Part shown: positions 35,224 through 44,128 of the stretch, piece by piece | How the letters are laid out: every line of letters begins with the position of its first letter | Numbering within the stretch: the first letter of the stretch is position 1 | Assembly (NCBI RefSeq): GCF_007474605.1 | Contig: NZ_VHKL01000012.1 | Coordinates: 21,037 to 85,036 of the forward strand | From: Rhodoligotrophos appendicifer | Lineage (GTDB): Bacteria; Pseudomonadota; Alphaproteobacteria; Rhizobiales; Im1 | Length of the DNA: 64,000 bases | Direction: 5' to 3' | Made by a program: the position numbers and the translations under genes | The notes under the pieces: generated by a model | The model's database searches: none | The model's input: only the letters and a program-made list of their open reading frames with translations | Told to the model about the DNA's origin: nothing

Positions 35224-37542
35224 ATGCTGTTGGCGGTTGTTTCAGGTTTTCTCTTGGCGGCCTTTGCCCCCCTGATCGCCCGTGCCTTTGCCGGTCTGGC
35301 CGGCTGGCTCCTGGCTCTTCTGCCCATCGCCCTGCTGGCCTATTTCATCACCTTCATCGGCCCCGTGTCGGGCGGTGCGGCCATCGCCGAGAGCCTCGCC
35401 TGGCTGCCGCAGCTGGGCATCGACCTGTCCTTCCGGCTGGACGGGCTGAGCCTCGTCTTCGCCCTCCTCATCACCGGCATCGGCGCCCTGATCCTCATCT
35501 ATGCCGGTGCCTATCTGGCGGATCATCCCCAGCGCGGTCGCTTCTTCAGCTTCCTGCTGATGTTCATGGCCTCCATGCTCGGCCTGGTGCTCGCCGACAA
35601 TGTGATCGCCTTCTTCGTCTTCTGGGAGCTCACTTCCCTCACCTCCTTCCTGCTGATCGGCTTCGACCATGAGCGCCCAGCCTCGCGTCGCGCCGCGGTC
35701 CAGGCCCTGGTCGTGACCGGTGGCGGCGGACTGGTCCTCATGGCGGGCCTCATCCTCATGGCCCTGACCACGGGCGCCTGGGACCTGTCGGGCCTCAATG
35801 CCGCCGGCGATCTGCTCCGCGGCCATGCCCTGTACGGCATCATGCTGGCTCTGGTGCTGGCGGGCGCCTTCACCAAATCCGCCCAGGTGCCGTTCCACTT
35901 CTGGCTGCCGAACGCCATGGAGGCGCCGACCCCGGTGAGCGCCTATCTCCATTCCGCCACCATGGTGAAGGCCGGCGTCTATCTCCTCATGCGCCTCACC
36001 CCGGCTCTGGGCGGCACCTCCGCCTGGATGATGACGCTCACTTTGTTCGGCGGTGCGACGCTGCTGGTCGGTGCCGCCCTCTCCCTGCGCCAGACCGACA
36101 TGAAGCTCATCCTCGCCTATACGACGGTCGCCTCCCTCGGGCTTCTGGTCATGCTCACCGGCCTCGGCTCCGACATCGCCATCGAGGCCGCGGTGCTCTA
36201 TCTGATCGCGCACGCGTTCTTCAAGGGCGCCCTGTTCATGCTCTCCGGCGCCGTCGACCATGGCAGCGGCACCCGCGACGTGACCCGCCTCTCCGGTCTC
36301 CGCGGCCCCATGCCCGTCACCTTCGCCATCGCCGTCCTGGCGGCGCTCTCCATGGCGGGCCTGCCGCCGCTTGCCGGCTTCCTCGCCAAGGAGACGATCT
36401 ACGGCGCCACGGGGCTGGGGGTTGCGGCACTGGTCGCGATCCTCGGCAACGCCATGATGGTCACCGCCGCCCTGGCCGTGGCCTGGGGCCCCTTCCGGGG
36501 CCCGGCCTCGTCGGCAGCGCAGCACGCCCATGAGGCCTCCCTGGGCCTCCTGCTCGGGCCCGGCCTTCTCGCCGTCGGCGCGCTGGTCGCGGGGCTCCTC
36601 GCCGCCCAGTTCGGCACCAGCTTCGCCGGCCCCATGGTCTCCGCCATTCTCGGCCGCCCGGTGCTTCTGGAGCTCTCCCTCTGGCATGGCGTGAACGCGG
36701 CCCTGATGATGAGCCTCGTGACCATCGCGCTGGGATTGGGCCTGTACGTCATCCTGCCGCGTCTCCGCCAGGCGATCGCCGCCTTCCTGGAGCGCCTGGG
36801 CCTTGGCGCCGACCGCGCCTATGATCTCGCCATGGAGGGGCTCGTCGCCCTCTCCCGCGCCATGCTCGCCATCATTCAGCCGGGCCAGCTTCGCCACTAT
36901 ATGCTGGGGACCTTCGCCGTCCTCGCCTTGGCCCTCTGGGTGCCGATCGTCCTCCACGGTTTGCCCTTGGCCGGCCCTTTCGTGCCGGGCATGCTGCTCG
37001 ACGACTTCCCCGCCACGGGCATGATGATCCTCGGCGTGGTCGGCGCCGTCATGGTGCTCATGGCCACCACGCGCCTCAACGCCATCGTCGCGCTGGGCAT
37101 CCAGGGCGTGGCGGTAGCCCTTCTGTTCCTGTTCTTCGCCGCACCGGATCTTGCCTTCACCCAGTTCATGGTCGAGATCCTGTCGGTGGTGATCCTGGCC
37201 CTGGTCATGAGCCGCCTGAAGCTCGATGCCATCGATCGCCGGAACCTGCCCGAGCGGCTTGTCCACGGCGCCGTGGCCGTCGCCATTGCGCTCGGAATCG
37301 GCGTCACCTTGATGTCCCTGACCCAGCAGCCCCTGGATCTGAGCCTCACCGATTTCTTCGCCGCCAACAGCGTGCCCCTGGCCCATGGCCACAACATCGT
37401 CAACGTCATCCTCGTCGACTTCCGCGGGCTGGACACCCTGGGCGAGATCACCGTGGTGCTGATGACCGGGCTCGCGGCCATCGCCCTGATCCGCAGCCGG
37501 CGCAGGCAGGCTAAGGGCAAGCCGGCCCGGGCGGCGGGGTAG
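35224..37542 (+). CDS. mrpA: Na+/H+ antiporter subunit A (Mrp)
   Basis: The largest subunit of the seven-protein Mrp cation/proton antiporter in the inner membrane, related to complex I subunit NuoL. The 772-residue protein has many membrane helices; the NuoL-like core contains VFWELTSLTSFLLIGF, FHFWLPNAMEAPTPVSAYLH and the conserved proton-path Lys in HSATMVKAGVYLLMRL. The C-terminal third has the MrpA/B-like extra domain (FTQFMVEILSVVILAL). ATG 35224 has GGAGGAG upstream and fits the promoter position; ATG 35170 is the alternative, adding 18 residues. mrpB follows after nine bases. Confidence 0.94.
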   Translation: MLLAVVSGFLLAAFAPLIARAFAGLAGWLLALLPIALLAYFITFIGPVSGGAAIAESLAWLPQLGIDLSFRLDGLSLVFALLITGIGALILIYAGAYLADHPQRGRFFSFLLMFMASMLGLVLADNVIAFFVFWELTSLTSFLLIGFDHERPASRRAAVQALVVTGGGGLVLMAGLILMALTTGAWDLSGLNAAGDLLRGHALYGIMLALVLAGAFTKSAQVPFHFWLPNAMEAPTPVSAYLHSATMVKAGVYLLMRLTPALGGTSAWMMTLTLFGGATLLVGAALSLRQTDMKLILAYTTVASLGLLVMLTGLGSDIAIEAAVLYLIAHAFFKGALFMLSGAVDHGSGTRDVTRLSGLRGPMPVTFAIAVLAALSMAGLPPLAGFLAKETIYGATGLGVAALVAILGNAMMVTAALAVAWGPFRGPASSAAQHAHEASLGLLLGPGLLAVGALVAGLLAAQFGTSFAGPMVSAILGRPVLLELSLWHGVNAALMMSLVTIALGLGLYVILPRLRQAIAAFLERLGLGADRAYDLAMEGLVALSRAMLAIIQPGQLRHYMLGTFAVLALALWVPIVLHGLPLAGPFVPGMLLDDFPATGMMILGVVGAVMVLMATTRLNAIVALGIQGVAVALLFLFFAAPDLAFTQFMVEILSVVILALVMSRLKLDAIDRRNLPERLVHGAVAVAIALGIGVTLMSLTQQPLDLSLTDFFAANSVPLAHGHNIVNVILVDFRGLDTLGEITVVLMTGLAAIALIRSRRRQAKGKPARAAG

Positions 37543-37551
37543 GAGCAGCCA

Positions 37552-37974
37552 ATGCAGACCCTCATTCTCAAAACCGTGGCTCCGCTCCTGGCCGCCCTGA
37601 TGATGATCTTCTCGGTCTTCGTCCTGCTGCGCGGCCATAATGAGCCCGGCGGCGGCTTCATCGGCGGCCTCATCGCCGCCTCGGCCCTGACCCTGTACGG
37701 CATCGCCTGCGGCGTCCGCGCCGTGCGCCGCGCCATCGTCATCCATCCCATCGCCATTGCCGGCATCGGCGCCTTCCTCGCCGGCCTGAGCGGTCTGCCC
37801 TCCCATCCCGCCGGCGTCCCCTTCCTCACCGGTCTCTGGTGGTATCCCAAGCTCTCCGAGGTCACCACCCTGGCCCTGTCCACGGCTCTGGTCTTCGACA
37901 TCGGCGTCTGGCTGGTCGTGGTCGGCGCCATCAGCGGCATCGCGCTCGCCCTTGAGGAAAGGGACTACGACTGA
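37552..37974 (+). CDS. mrpB: Na+/H+ antiporter subunit B (Mrp)
   Basis: A 140-residue MnhB-type membrane subunit with four hydrophobic helices. Characteristic sequence is [19 protein letters not shown] in the second helix, then [18 protein letters not shown]. It is required for a functional Mrp complex. The start has TAGGAG, which overlaps the mrpA stop. Its own stop overlaps the mrpC start (TGATG at 37972-37976), so the two are translationally coupled. Confidence 0.93.
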   Translation: MQTLILKTVAPLLAALMMIFSVFVLLRGHNEPGGGFIGGLIAASALTLYGIACGVRAVRRAIVIHPIAIAGIGAFLAGLSGLPSHPAGVPFLTGLWWYPKLSEVTTLALSTALVFDIGVWLVVVGAISGIALALEERDYD

Positions 37975-38345
37975 TGGAGGCGCTGCTGTCGCTCACCGTC
38001 GCCGCCCTGTTCGGCGTCGCCGTCTATCTCCTGCTCTCCCGCAGCATCATCCGCCTGTTGCTGGGCATCGTCACCTTGGGCAACGCGACCAATCTTCTGA
38101 TCTTCACCGCCGGCCGCATCACCGGCTTGGCGCCGCCTTTGGTGCCGGCGGGACAGGAGCAGGCGACCGAGGCCATGGCGAACGCCCTCCCTCAGGCGCT
38201 GATCCTGACCGCCATCGTCATCTCCTTCTCGCTCTTCGCCTATGTCCTGGTCCTGTCCTACCGCGCCTATCAGGAACTCGGCACCGACAATTCCGATGAG
38301 ATGCGCCTTGCCGAGCCCGAGACCGGATCGGAGCCGGCGCCATGA
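37974..38345 (+). CDS. mrpC: Na+/H+ antiporter subunit C (Mrp)
   Basis: A 123-residue NuoK-like membrane protein with three helices (SLTVAALFGVAVYLLLS, LLLGIVTLGNATNLLIF and LILTAIVISFSLFAYVLVL). The family contains a conserved Gly/Asn pattern in the second helix (LGNATNLL). The C-terminal tail is acidic and extends past the last helix. It overlaps mrpB by one base and mrpD by four. Confidence 0.93.
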   Translation: MEALLSLTVAALFGVAVYLLLSRSIIRLLLGIVTLGNATNLLIFTAGRITGLAPPLVPAGQEQATEAMANALPQALILTAIVISFSLFAYVLVLSYRAYQELGTDNSDEMRLAEPETGSEPAP

Positions 38346-39856
38346 ACACGGTCCCGACGGAACACGCCGATTGGCTCGTGATCCTGCCCGTCATCCTGCC
38401 GCTCATGGCCGGCGCCCTGGCCATCGCGTTGCGCTCTTTGGTGCGGATGCAGTCCTGGTTTGCGATCCTGGTGCTGCTGGTTGAGCTTGCCCTCAACCTC
38501 GCCCTCTTCGACCGGGTCTCCTCCGACGGCATCCTCTCCCTCACCATGGGCAATTGGCTGCCGCCCTTCGGCATCAGCTTCACCGTGGACGTTCTCGGAG
38601 CGCTTCTCGCCCTCACCTCGACCTTCGTCTGCCTCGTCTGCTGCCTGTTTGCCTTTGCCGACATCGACAAGCACACCGCCCGCTTCGGCTTCTACCCCAT
38701 GCTGCTGGTCCTGGTCTGCGGCCTGAACGGGGCCTTCCTCACCGGCGACATCTTCAATCTCTATGTCTGGCTGGAAGTTCTGCTGATCTGCACATTCGGC
38801 CTGATCATCCAGGGCGGCACCCGGGTCCAGCTCGACGGCGCCCTGAAATACGCCTTCCTCAACCTCGTCGCGACCACGATCTTCCTTGTAGCGACGGGTC
38901 TTCTCTACGGCGCCGTCGGCACTCTCAATTTCGCCGATCTGGTCACCAAGGTTCCAGCCTATTCCGAACAGGGCCTGATCGCGGTCATCGCCTTTCTCTA
39001 TCTTTTTGCGCTGGCCATGAAATCGGCGGCCTTTCCGCTCTTCTTCTGGCTTCCGGCCTCTTATCACACGCCGAAATTCGTCGTCTCCGCCCTGTTTGCG
39101 GGCCTGCTCACGAAGGTCGGCGTCTACGGCATCTACCGCATTTTCTCCGCCGTCTTCGCCGCCGGTCCCCTCGAATCCCGGCCGATCCTGCTCTGGGTCG
39201 CCGGCCTCACCATGGTGGTGGGCGCCATTGGAGCGCTCGCCCAAAGCGAGCTGCGCCGCATGCTGGGCTTCCTCGTGGTCAGCGGCATCGGCTTCATGCT
39301 CCTGGGCTTTGCCCTCGACAGCGAGGCGGGCCGCGCCGCGGGCATCTTCTACATCGTCCAATCCATGCTGGTGACCTCCGGCCTCTATCTGCTAGCCGGC
39401 CTGGCCCGGTCGACCTCGGGCCAGGCTCAGCCCGGCGGGCTTTATGCGCGCGCCCCCCTCGTGGCGGCCTTGTTCCTGGTGCTCGGTTTCGCCACGGCGG
39501 GCCTGCCGCCCTTTTCCGGCTTTTGGCCGAAATTCATGCTGGTCCGCGACAGTCTGGACCAGGGTCTCGGCTGGGCGGCGGCGGCCGTTTTGCTGGCCGG
39601 TTTCTTCTCGACCCTGGCCATCGCCCGCACCTTCGCCGCGACCTTCTGGGCACCCGCCCGGGCCCAGCCGGGCAAGGAGCTTGTGCCGGCACCGCCTTTG
39701 TCTTGGGCCATGCTGGTGCCGGTGGTGGTCCTGGCCGCCGCAGCGCTCGGGCTCGGCCTCCTGCCGGCGCCCTTGTATGATGTCACTGCTGTGGCCGCGC
39801 GCGGCCTGGGTGATTACCAGCCTTACGTGGCCGCCGTATTCGGAGCCGGGCAATGA
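38342..39856 (+). CDS. mrpD: Na+/H+ antiporter subunit D (Mrp)
   Basis: A 504-residue NuoM/NuoN-like subunit with about 14 helices. Diagnostic segments are GDIFNLYVWLEVLLICTFG (Glu essential in the family), ALAMKSAAFPLFFWLPASYH, and ALFAGLLTKVGVYGIYR with the conserved Lys. The order and the four-base overlaps with mrpC and mrpE mark it as part of a tightly coupled operon. The complete set of subunits A to G suggests an active Na+(K+)/H+ exchanger for salt or alkaline pH tolerance. Confidence 0.94.
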   Translation: MNTVPTEHADWLVILPVILPLMAGALAIALRSLVRMQSWFAILVLLVELALNLALFDRVSSDGILSLTMGNWLPPFGISFTVDVLGALLALTSTFVCLVCCLFAFADIDKHTARFGFYPMLLVLVCGLNGAFLTGDIFNLYVWLEVLLICTFGLIIQGGTRVQLDGALKYAFLNLVATTIFLVATGLLYGAVGTLNFADLVTKVPAYSEQGLIAVIAFLYLFALAMKSAAFPLFFWLPASYHTPKFVVSALFAGLLTKVGVYGIYRIFSAVFAAGPLESRPILLWVAGLTMVVGAIGALAQSELRRMLGFLVVSGIGFMLLGFALDSEAGRAAGIFYIVQSMLVTSGLYLLAGLARSTSGQAQPGGLYARAPLVAALFLVLGFATAGLPPFSGFWPKFMLVRDSLDQGLGWAAAAVLLAGFFSTLAIARTFAATFWAPARAQPGKELVPAPPLSWAMLVPVVVLAAAALGLGLLPAPLYDVTAVAARGLGDYQPYVAAVFGAGQ

Positions 39857-40329
39857 AGACGCTGCTTCCCACGAACATGGCTCTCGCCTTTCTCTGGGCG
39901 GCGATCACGGCGAATTTCAGCGTGATCAACATCGTCTTCGGCTTCGTCCTGGGCCTGCTTGCCCTGTGGATGGTGCGCGAGCAACTGGCCTCCGAAAGCT
40001 ATTTCACCCGCCTCGGGCATTTCCTGCGGCTGGGCTTCATCTTCCTGCGCGAACTCACATTGTCGACCTGGAGCGTGGCGAAGCTGGCCTGGACGCCGAC
40101 GCCGCAATACCGCCCGGCCTTCATCGCCTATCCCCTGAAGGTGCAGTCCAGCGCGGAGATCACCCTTCTCGCCAATCTGATCACTCTGACCCCCGGCACC
40201 TTGAGCGTCGACGTCTCCAATGACCGCTCGACCCTCTATATCCATGCCCTCGACGTCCCCGACATTGAGGCGCTGCGGGCCTCCATCGCCGACAGCTTCG
40301 AACGCCGCATCGAGGAGGCCCTCCGATGA
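39853..40329 (+). CDS. mrpE: Na+/H+ antiporter subunit E (Mrp)
   Basis: A 158-residue MnhE-type protein with two or three N-terminal helices (MALAFLWAAITANFSVINIV) and a cytoplasmic C-terminal domain ending in LTPGTLSVDVS and TLYIHALDVPDIEALR, which are family hallmarks. Overlaps mrpD and mrpF each by ATGA. Confidence 0.93.
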   Translation: MKTLLPTNMALAFLWAAITANFSVINIVFGFVLGLLALWMVREQLASESYFTRLGHFLRLGFIFLRELTLSTWSVAKLAWTPTPQYRPAFIAYPLKVQSSAEITLLANLITLTPGTLSVDVSNDRSTLYIHALDVPDIEALRASIADSFERRIEEALR

Positions 40330-40676
40330 CTGGCGCCGTCATTCTTTCATATGCCACCAACCTGGCCCTGATCGCCCTGCTCGCAGCCTTCGCCCTGACG
40401 ATTTTCCGCCTGATCAAGGGCCCGAGCCTCCCCGATCGCATCGTCGCCCTCGACTTGCTGACGGTGATCGCGGTCGGCGTCATCCTGGTGCTGGCGGTCA
40501 CCCGCCAGACCAGCGCCTTTGTCGACGTGGCCCTGGCCCTGGGACTGGTGGCGTTCCTGGCGACCGTCGCCTTCGCGCGTTACGTGATTTCCCGCGGCCT
40601 GGACCGGGCCGGCGGTTCAGTGGAGACCGACGAGAACCAGTCGGCACCCCGCGCCAAGGGGGCGACCCATGACTGA
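40326..40676 (+). CDS. mrpF: Na+/H+ antiporter subunit F (Mrp)
   Basis: A 116-residue small membrane subunit with three helices (NLALIALLAAFALTIFRLI, ALDLLTVIAVGVILVLAV and VALALGLVAFLATVAFARY). The RLIKGPSLPDRIVALD motif between helices one and two, with its conserved Asp, is typical of MrpF. The polar C-terminal tail overlaps the start of mrpG by eight bases. Confidence 0.92.
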   Translation: MTGAVILSYATNLALIALLAAFALTIFRLIKGPSLPDRIVALDLLTVIAVGVILVLAVTRQTSAFVDVALALGLVAFLATVAFARYVISRGLDRAGGSVETDENQSAPRAKGATHD

Positions 40677-41037
40677 CATCCTCGTGGCCCTTCTGCTGCT
40701 GGTCGGCGCCTTCCTCTGCCTGAGTGCGGCCCTTGGCGTGACCCGCTTTCCCGACGTCTATTCCCGCATGCATGCGGCCAGCAAGGCGGGGACCCTGGGC
40801 GTGGGCGTGCTCTTCGTCGCTGTCGCCGTTCAATTCTCCGACATCGACATCACCATCCGCGCCCTGGTCGGCATCGCCTTTTTCATTCTGACGGCGCCGA
40901 TCTCGGCCCATTTGCTGGCGCGCGCCGCCTATTGGGCGGGCGTAAAGCCCTGGAGCGGCACCGGTGTCGATCATCTTGCCGGGCGTTACAAGAAAGATCT
41001 ACATCGACTGGATGGCTTTCCTTTCGATAATCAATGA
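40669..41037 (+). CDS. mrpG: Na+/H+ antiporter subunit G (Mrp)
   Basis: A 122-residue MnhG-type subunit closing the operon. It has three helices; LGVTRFPDVYSRMHAASKAG is the conserved cytoplasmic loop, followed by TLGVGVLFVAVAVQFSD and a final helix ending in the family APISAHLLARAAYWAG. The C-terminal tail after that is short and polar. The gene is followed by a 287-base gap before mucR with no clear terminator. Confidence 0.93.
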   Translation: MTDILVALLLLVGAFLCLSAALGVTRFPDVYSRMHAASKAGTLGVGVLFVAVAVQFSDIDITIRALVGIAFFILTAPISAHLLARAAYWAGVKPWSGTGVDHLAGRYKKDLHRLDGFPFDNQ

Positions 41038-41324
41038 TCGATCAGACTCCACCTGCGACAAGCAAGCATATCGAAAGCATCTGGCTTTCACTTGAATGCA
41101 ACAACGATATCTGTGATAAGCAGACGATGCTGTAGGAACATTCGCAGCAACGAATCGGAATTCTTTCCAGCTTTAGGTTGAAAGTCCCGACTTTCGGGAA
41201 AGATCACGTTGACCGGGAGCGAGTTCGTTTTCACGGCCTTAGGGTGCCGCGGGAATTTTGCTCTCTCCTTGCAGAGGGTTGATTGGAACAACCTCACATA
41301 GATTAAGAAGGAGCGATCACTATT

Positions 41325-41765
41325 ATGGACTCATCGACAGGTAATGACATCGGCGAAGGCAAGGGCGAACTTGCCGAACTCACTGCTGAGATCGTTGCAG
41401 CCTATGTTGCCAACAACGCTGTCCCCTCCGAATCTCTTCCGAGCCTGATCAAGGATGTCTATCGCGCGCTCAATGGCACGATGGAGCCTGAGGAGAAGCA
41501 GGTTGCGGAACTGAAGCCGGCCGTGCCGGTCCGCCGCTCGGTGACGCCCGACTACATTATCTGTCTCGAGGACGGCAAGAAGTTCAAGTCGCTGAAGCGT
41601 CATCTTCGCACCCAATACGAGATGACCCCGGAGCAGTATCGCGAGAAATGGGCCCTGCCGTCGGACTATCCGATGGTCGCCCCCAATTACGCCGCCGCCC
41701 GCTCCGATCTGGCCAAACAGATGGGCCTCGGCCAAAAAAAGCGCCGCGCCCGCGCAGCAAAATAA
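41325..41765 (+). CDS. mucR: MucR/Ros family transcriptional regulator
   Basis: MucR proteins are prokaryotic zinc-finger regulators in alphaproteobacteria that bind AT-rich DNA in an H-NS-like way and control exopolysaccharide, motility and cell-cycle genes. The 146-residue protein has an N-terminal oligomerisation region ([17 protein letters not shown]) and the zinc-finger region [20 protein letters not shown] followed by [13 protein letters not shown]. As in typical MucR, the second Cys of the Ros finger is Asp (CLED). AAGGAG lies about 12 bases before ATG 41325. The 287-base leader is a likely site of autoregulation. Confidence 0.94.
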   Translation: MDSSTGNDIGEGKGELAELTAEIVAAYVANNAVPSESLPSLIKDVYRALNGTMEPEEKQVAELKPAVPVRRSVTPDYIICLEDGKKFKSLKRHLRTQYEMTPEQYREKWALPSDYPMVAPNYAAARSDLAKQMGLGQKKRRARAAK

Positions 41766-41785
41766 CCACCCCGCCCCTGTGTGAA

Positions 41786-41946
41786 ACCGTCATCCCGGAC
41801 GCAGCGCAGCGCAGATCCGGGACCCCCTGCGGCTTGGGGTCTCATGCAGACAGAGATCCCGGGTCAAGCCCGGGATGACCCCATAAATCCCCCGTCATCC
41901 CGGACGAAGCGCAGCGCAGATCCGGGACCCCATGCGGCTCGGGGCC
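41786..41946. repeat. Family A element with enlarged centre, plus an A head
   Basis: The first element (41789-41879, 91 bp) has an enlarged centre (TTGGGGTCTCATGCAGACAGA between the two hairpins). It is joined by CCATAAATCCCCC to an incomplete A head (41894-41945) that ends at the mutase stop codon (41951). Confidence 0.85.
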
Positions 41947-41950
41947 CCCC

Positions 41951-44128
41951 CTACTCCGCCGCCTCCGCATAGCCCAGCCGGCGCGACAGCGAGCCGATCA
42001 GCCCTGTCGCCGCCTCGGCGATATTCGTGCCCGGCGGGAAGATCGCCGCGGCGCCCGCCGCCCGCAGCGCCTCGTAATCCTGCGGCGGCACGACGCCGCC
42101 CACCACGATCATGATGTCGCCGCGTCCCAGCCCCTCCAGGGCGGCGCGCAGTTCCGGCACCAGCGTCAGGTGGCCGCCCGCCAGCGACGAGATTCCCACC
42201 ACATGCACGTCGTTTTCGACGGCCTGGGTGGCCACCTCCTGCGGCGTGGCGAACAGGGGCCCGATATCCACATCGAAGCCGAGATCGGCGAAGGCCGAGG
42301 CGATCACCTTCTGGCCGCGATCGTGGCCGTCCTGGCCGACCTTGGCCACCAGGATGCGCGGCCGCCGTCCGTCCGCATCCGCAAAGGCATCGACCTTCGC
42401 CCGAATGTCGTCGACCGAGCCTGACACCGATTCCGCCTCCTTGCGATAGACGCCCTGGATCGCGCGGATCTCCGCCACATGGCGTCCGAACACCGTTTCC
42501 ATCGCCGCCGAGATCTCGCCCACCGTGGCTTTGGCGCGCGCCGCATCCACCGCCGCCGCCAGCAGGTTGCCATGCCCGGCGGCCGTCTCCGTGAGCCGCC
42601 GCAGCGCCGCCTGCGTCCCGGCCTCGTCGCGCTCGGCCTTGAGCCGCGCCAGCTTCTCGAGCTGCCGCGCCCGGACGGCGGAATTGTCGACCTTGAGGAT
42701 CTCCACCTCGAGATCCTCGACCGCCTTGTATTTGTTGACGCCCACCACCGTCTGCGCCCCGGTGTCGATCCGGGCCTGGGTGCGCGCGGCGGCCTCCTCG
42801 ATGCGCAGCTTCGGCACGCCCGCCTCGATGGCCTTCGCCATGCCGCCGAGGGCTTCCACCTCGGCGATATGGGCGAGTGCCTTGTCGCCCAGCTCCTTCG
42901 TCAGCCGCTCGACGAAATAGCTCCCGCCCCACGGGTCGATGACCTTGGTCGTCCCCGCCTCCTGCATCAGGAACAACTGCGTGTTGCGCGCGATTCTGGC
43001 GGAGAAATCCGTGGGCAGCGCCAGCGCCTCGTCCAGTGCATTCGTGTGCAGCGACTGGGTGCCGCCATGCACCGCAGCCATCGCTTCGATGCAGGTCCGC
43101 GTCACATTGTTGAAGACGTCCTGCGCCGTCAGCGACCAGCCCGAGGTCTGGCAATGCGTCCTCAGCGACAAAGAGCGCTCGTCCTTCGGCTCGAACTGCT
43201 GCATCAGCTGCGCCCAGATCACGCGCGCGGCGCGCATCTTGGCGACTTCCATGAAGAAGTTCATGCCCGTCGCCCAGAAGAAGGACAGCCGCGGCGCGAA
43301 GCTGTCGATGGACTGCCCCGCAGCGATCCCGGCGCGCGCATATTCCAATCCGTCGGCCAGCGTGTAGGCGAGCTCCAGATCCGCCGTCGCACCGGCCTCC
43401 TGCATATGGTAGCCGGAGATCGAGATCGAATTGAACTTCGGCATGGTCTGCGACGTATAGGCGAAGATGTCGGAGATGATCCGCATCGAGGGCTCGGGCG
43501 GATAGATATAGGTGTTGCGGACCATGAACTCCTTGAGGATGTCGTTCTGGATGGTCCCCGTCAGCTTGGCCGCCGGCACTCCCTGTTCTTCCGCCGCCAC
43601 GATATAGAGCGCCAGGATCGGCAGCACGGCGCCGTTCATGGTCATCGACACGCTCATCTCGTCGAGCGGGATGCCGTCGAACAGGGTGCGCATGTCGAGG
43701 ATCGAATCGATGGCCACCCCCGCCATGCCCACATCCCCGGTGACGCGGGGGTGGTCGGAATCATAGCCGCGATGGGTCGCGAGATCGAAGGCGATGGACA
43801 GCCCCTTCTGCCCCGCCGCCAGATTGCGTCGGTAGAAGGCGTTGGAATCCTCCGCCGTGGAGAATCCGGCATATTGGCGCACCGTCCAGGGCCGCGTCAC
43901 ATACATGGTCGGATAGGGGCCGCGCAGGAACGGGGCGATCCCGGGCATCCCGTGGATGAAATCGAGGCCTTGGATGTCCTCCGGGCCATAGGCCGCCTTG
44001 AGGTCGATGCCCTCCGGCGTGTGAAACACGGTACCCGAATCGACGATGCCGCCATCAACAGGGGCCGTGGCGGTCGGTGTCTCGCCCTTCAAGGCGACGG
44101 TGGTGAAGTCCGGGATCCTGCTCATCAC
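41951..44128 (-). CDS. scpA: Methylmalonyl-CoA mutase large (catalytic) subunit
   Basis: Converts methylmalonyl-CoA to succinyl-CoA with adenosylcobalamin, in propionate and branched-chain catabolism. The 725-residue protein has the barrel domain with [20 protein letters not shown] (substrate tunnel), [20 protein letters not shown] and the B12-binding C-terminal domain with [15 protein letters not shown], where DxHxxG supplies the cobalt-ligating His. It starts at ATG 44128 with a four-base overlap (ATGA) with the small-subunit stop, so the two are made together. mutA/mutB and mcmA2 are other names for this subunit. No meaB chaperone gene is visible nearby. Confidence 0.96.
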   Translation of the reverse strand: MMSRIPDFTTVALKGETPTATAPVDGGIVDSGTVFHTPEGIDLKAAYGPEDIQGLDFIHGMPGIAPFLRGPYPTMYVTRPWTVRQYAGFSTAEDSNAFYRRNLAAGQKGLSIAFDLATHRGYDSDHPRVTGDVGMAGVAIDSILDMRTLFDGIPLDEMSVSMTMNGAVLPILALYIVAAEEQGVPAAKLTGTIQNDILKEFMVRNTYIYPPEPSMRIISDIFAYTSQTMPKFNSISISGYHMQEAGATADLELAYTLADGLEYARAGIAAGQSIDSFAPRLSFFWATGMNFFMEVAKMRAARVIWAQLMQQFEPKDERSLSLRTHCQTSGWSLTAQDVFNNVTRTCIEAMAAVHGGTQSLHTNALDEALALPTDFSARIARNTQLFLMQEAGTTKVIDPWGGSYFVERLTKELGDKALAHIAEVEALGGMAKAIEAGVPKLRIEEAAARTQARIDTGAQTVVGVNKYKAVEDLEVEILKVDNSAVRARQLEKLARLKAERDEAGTQAALRRLTETAAGHGNLLAAAVDAARAKATVGEISAAMETVFGRHVAEIRAIQGVYRKEAESVSGSVDDIRAKVDAFADADGRRPRILVAKVGQDGHDRGQKVIASAFADLGFDVDIGPLFATPQEVATQAVENDVHVVGISSLAGGHLTLVPELRAALEGLGRGDIMIVVGGVVPPQDYEALRAAGAAAIFPPGTNIAEAATGLIGSLSRRLGYAEAAE

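Noticed and set aside
35242..37806. An 854-codon minus-strand frame opposite mrpA and mrpB.
   Set aside because: It is low-complexity (Gly, His, Glu, Gln-rich) and mirrors the reverse complement of membrane-protein codons. The sense genes are certain.
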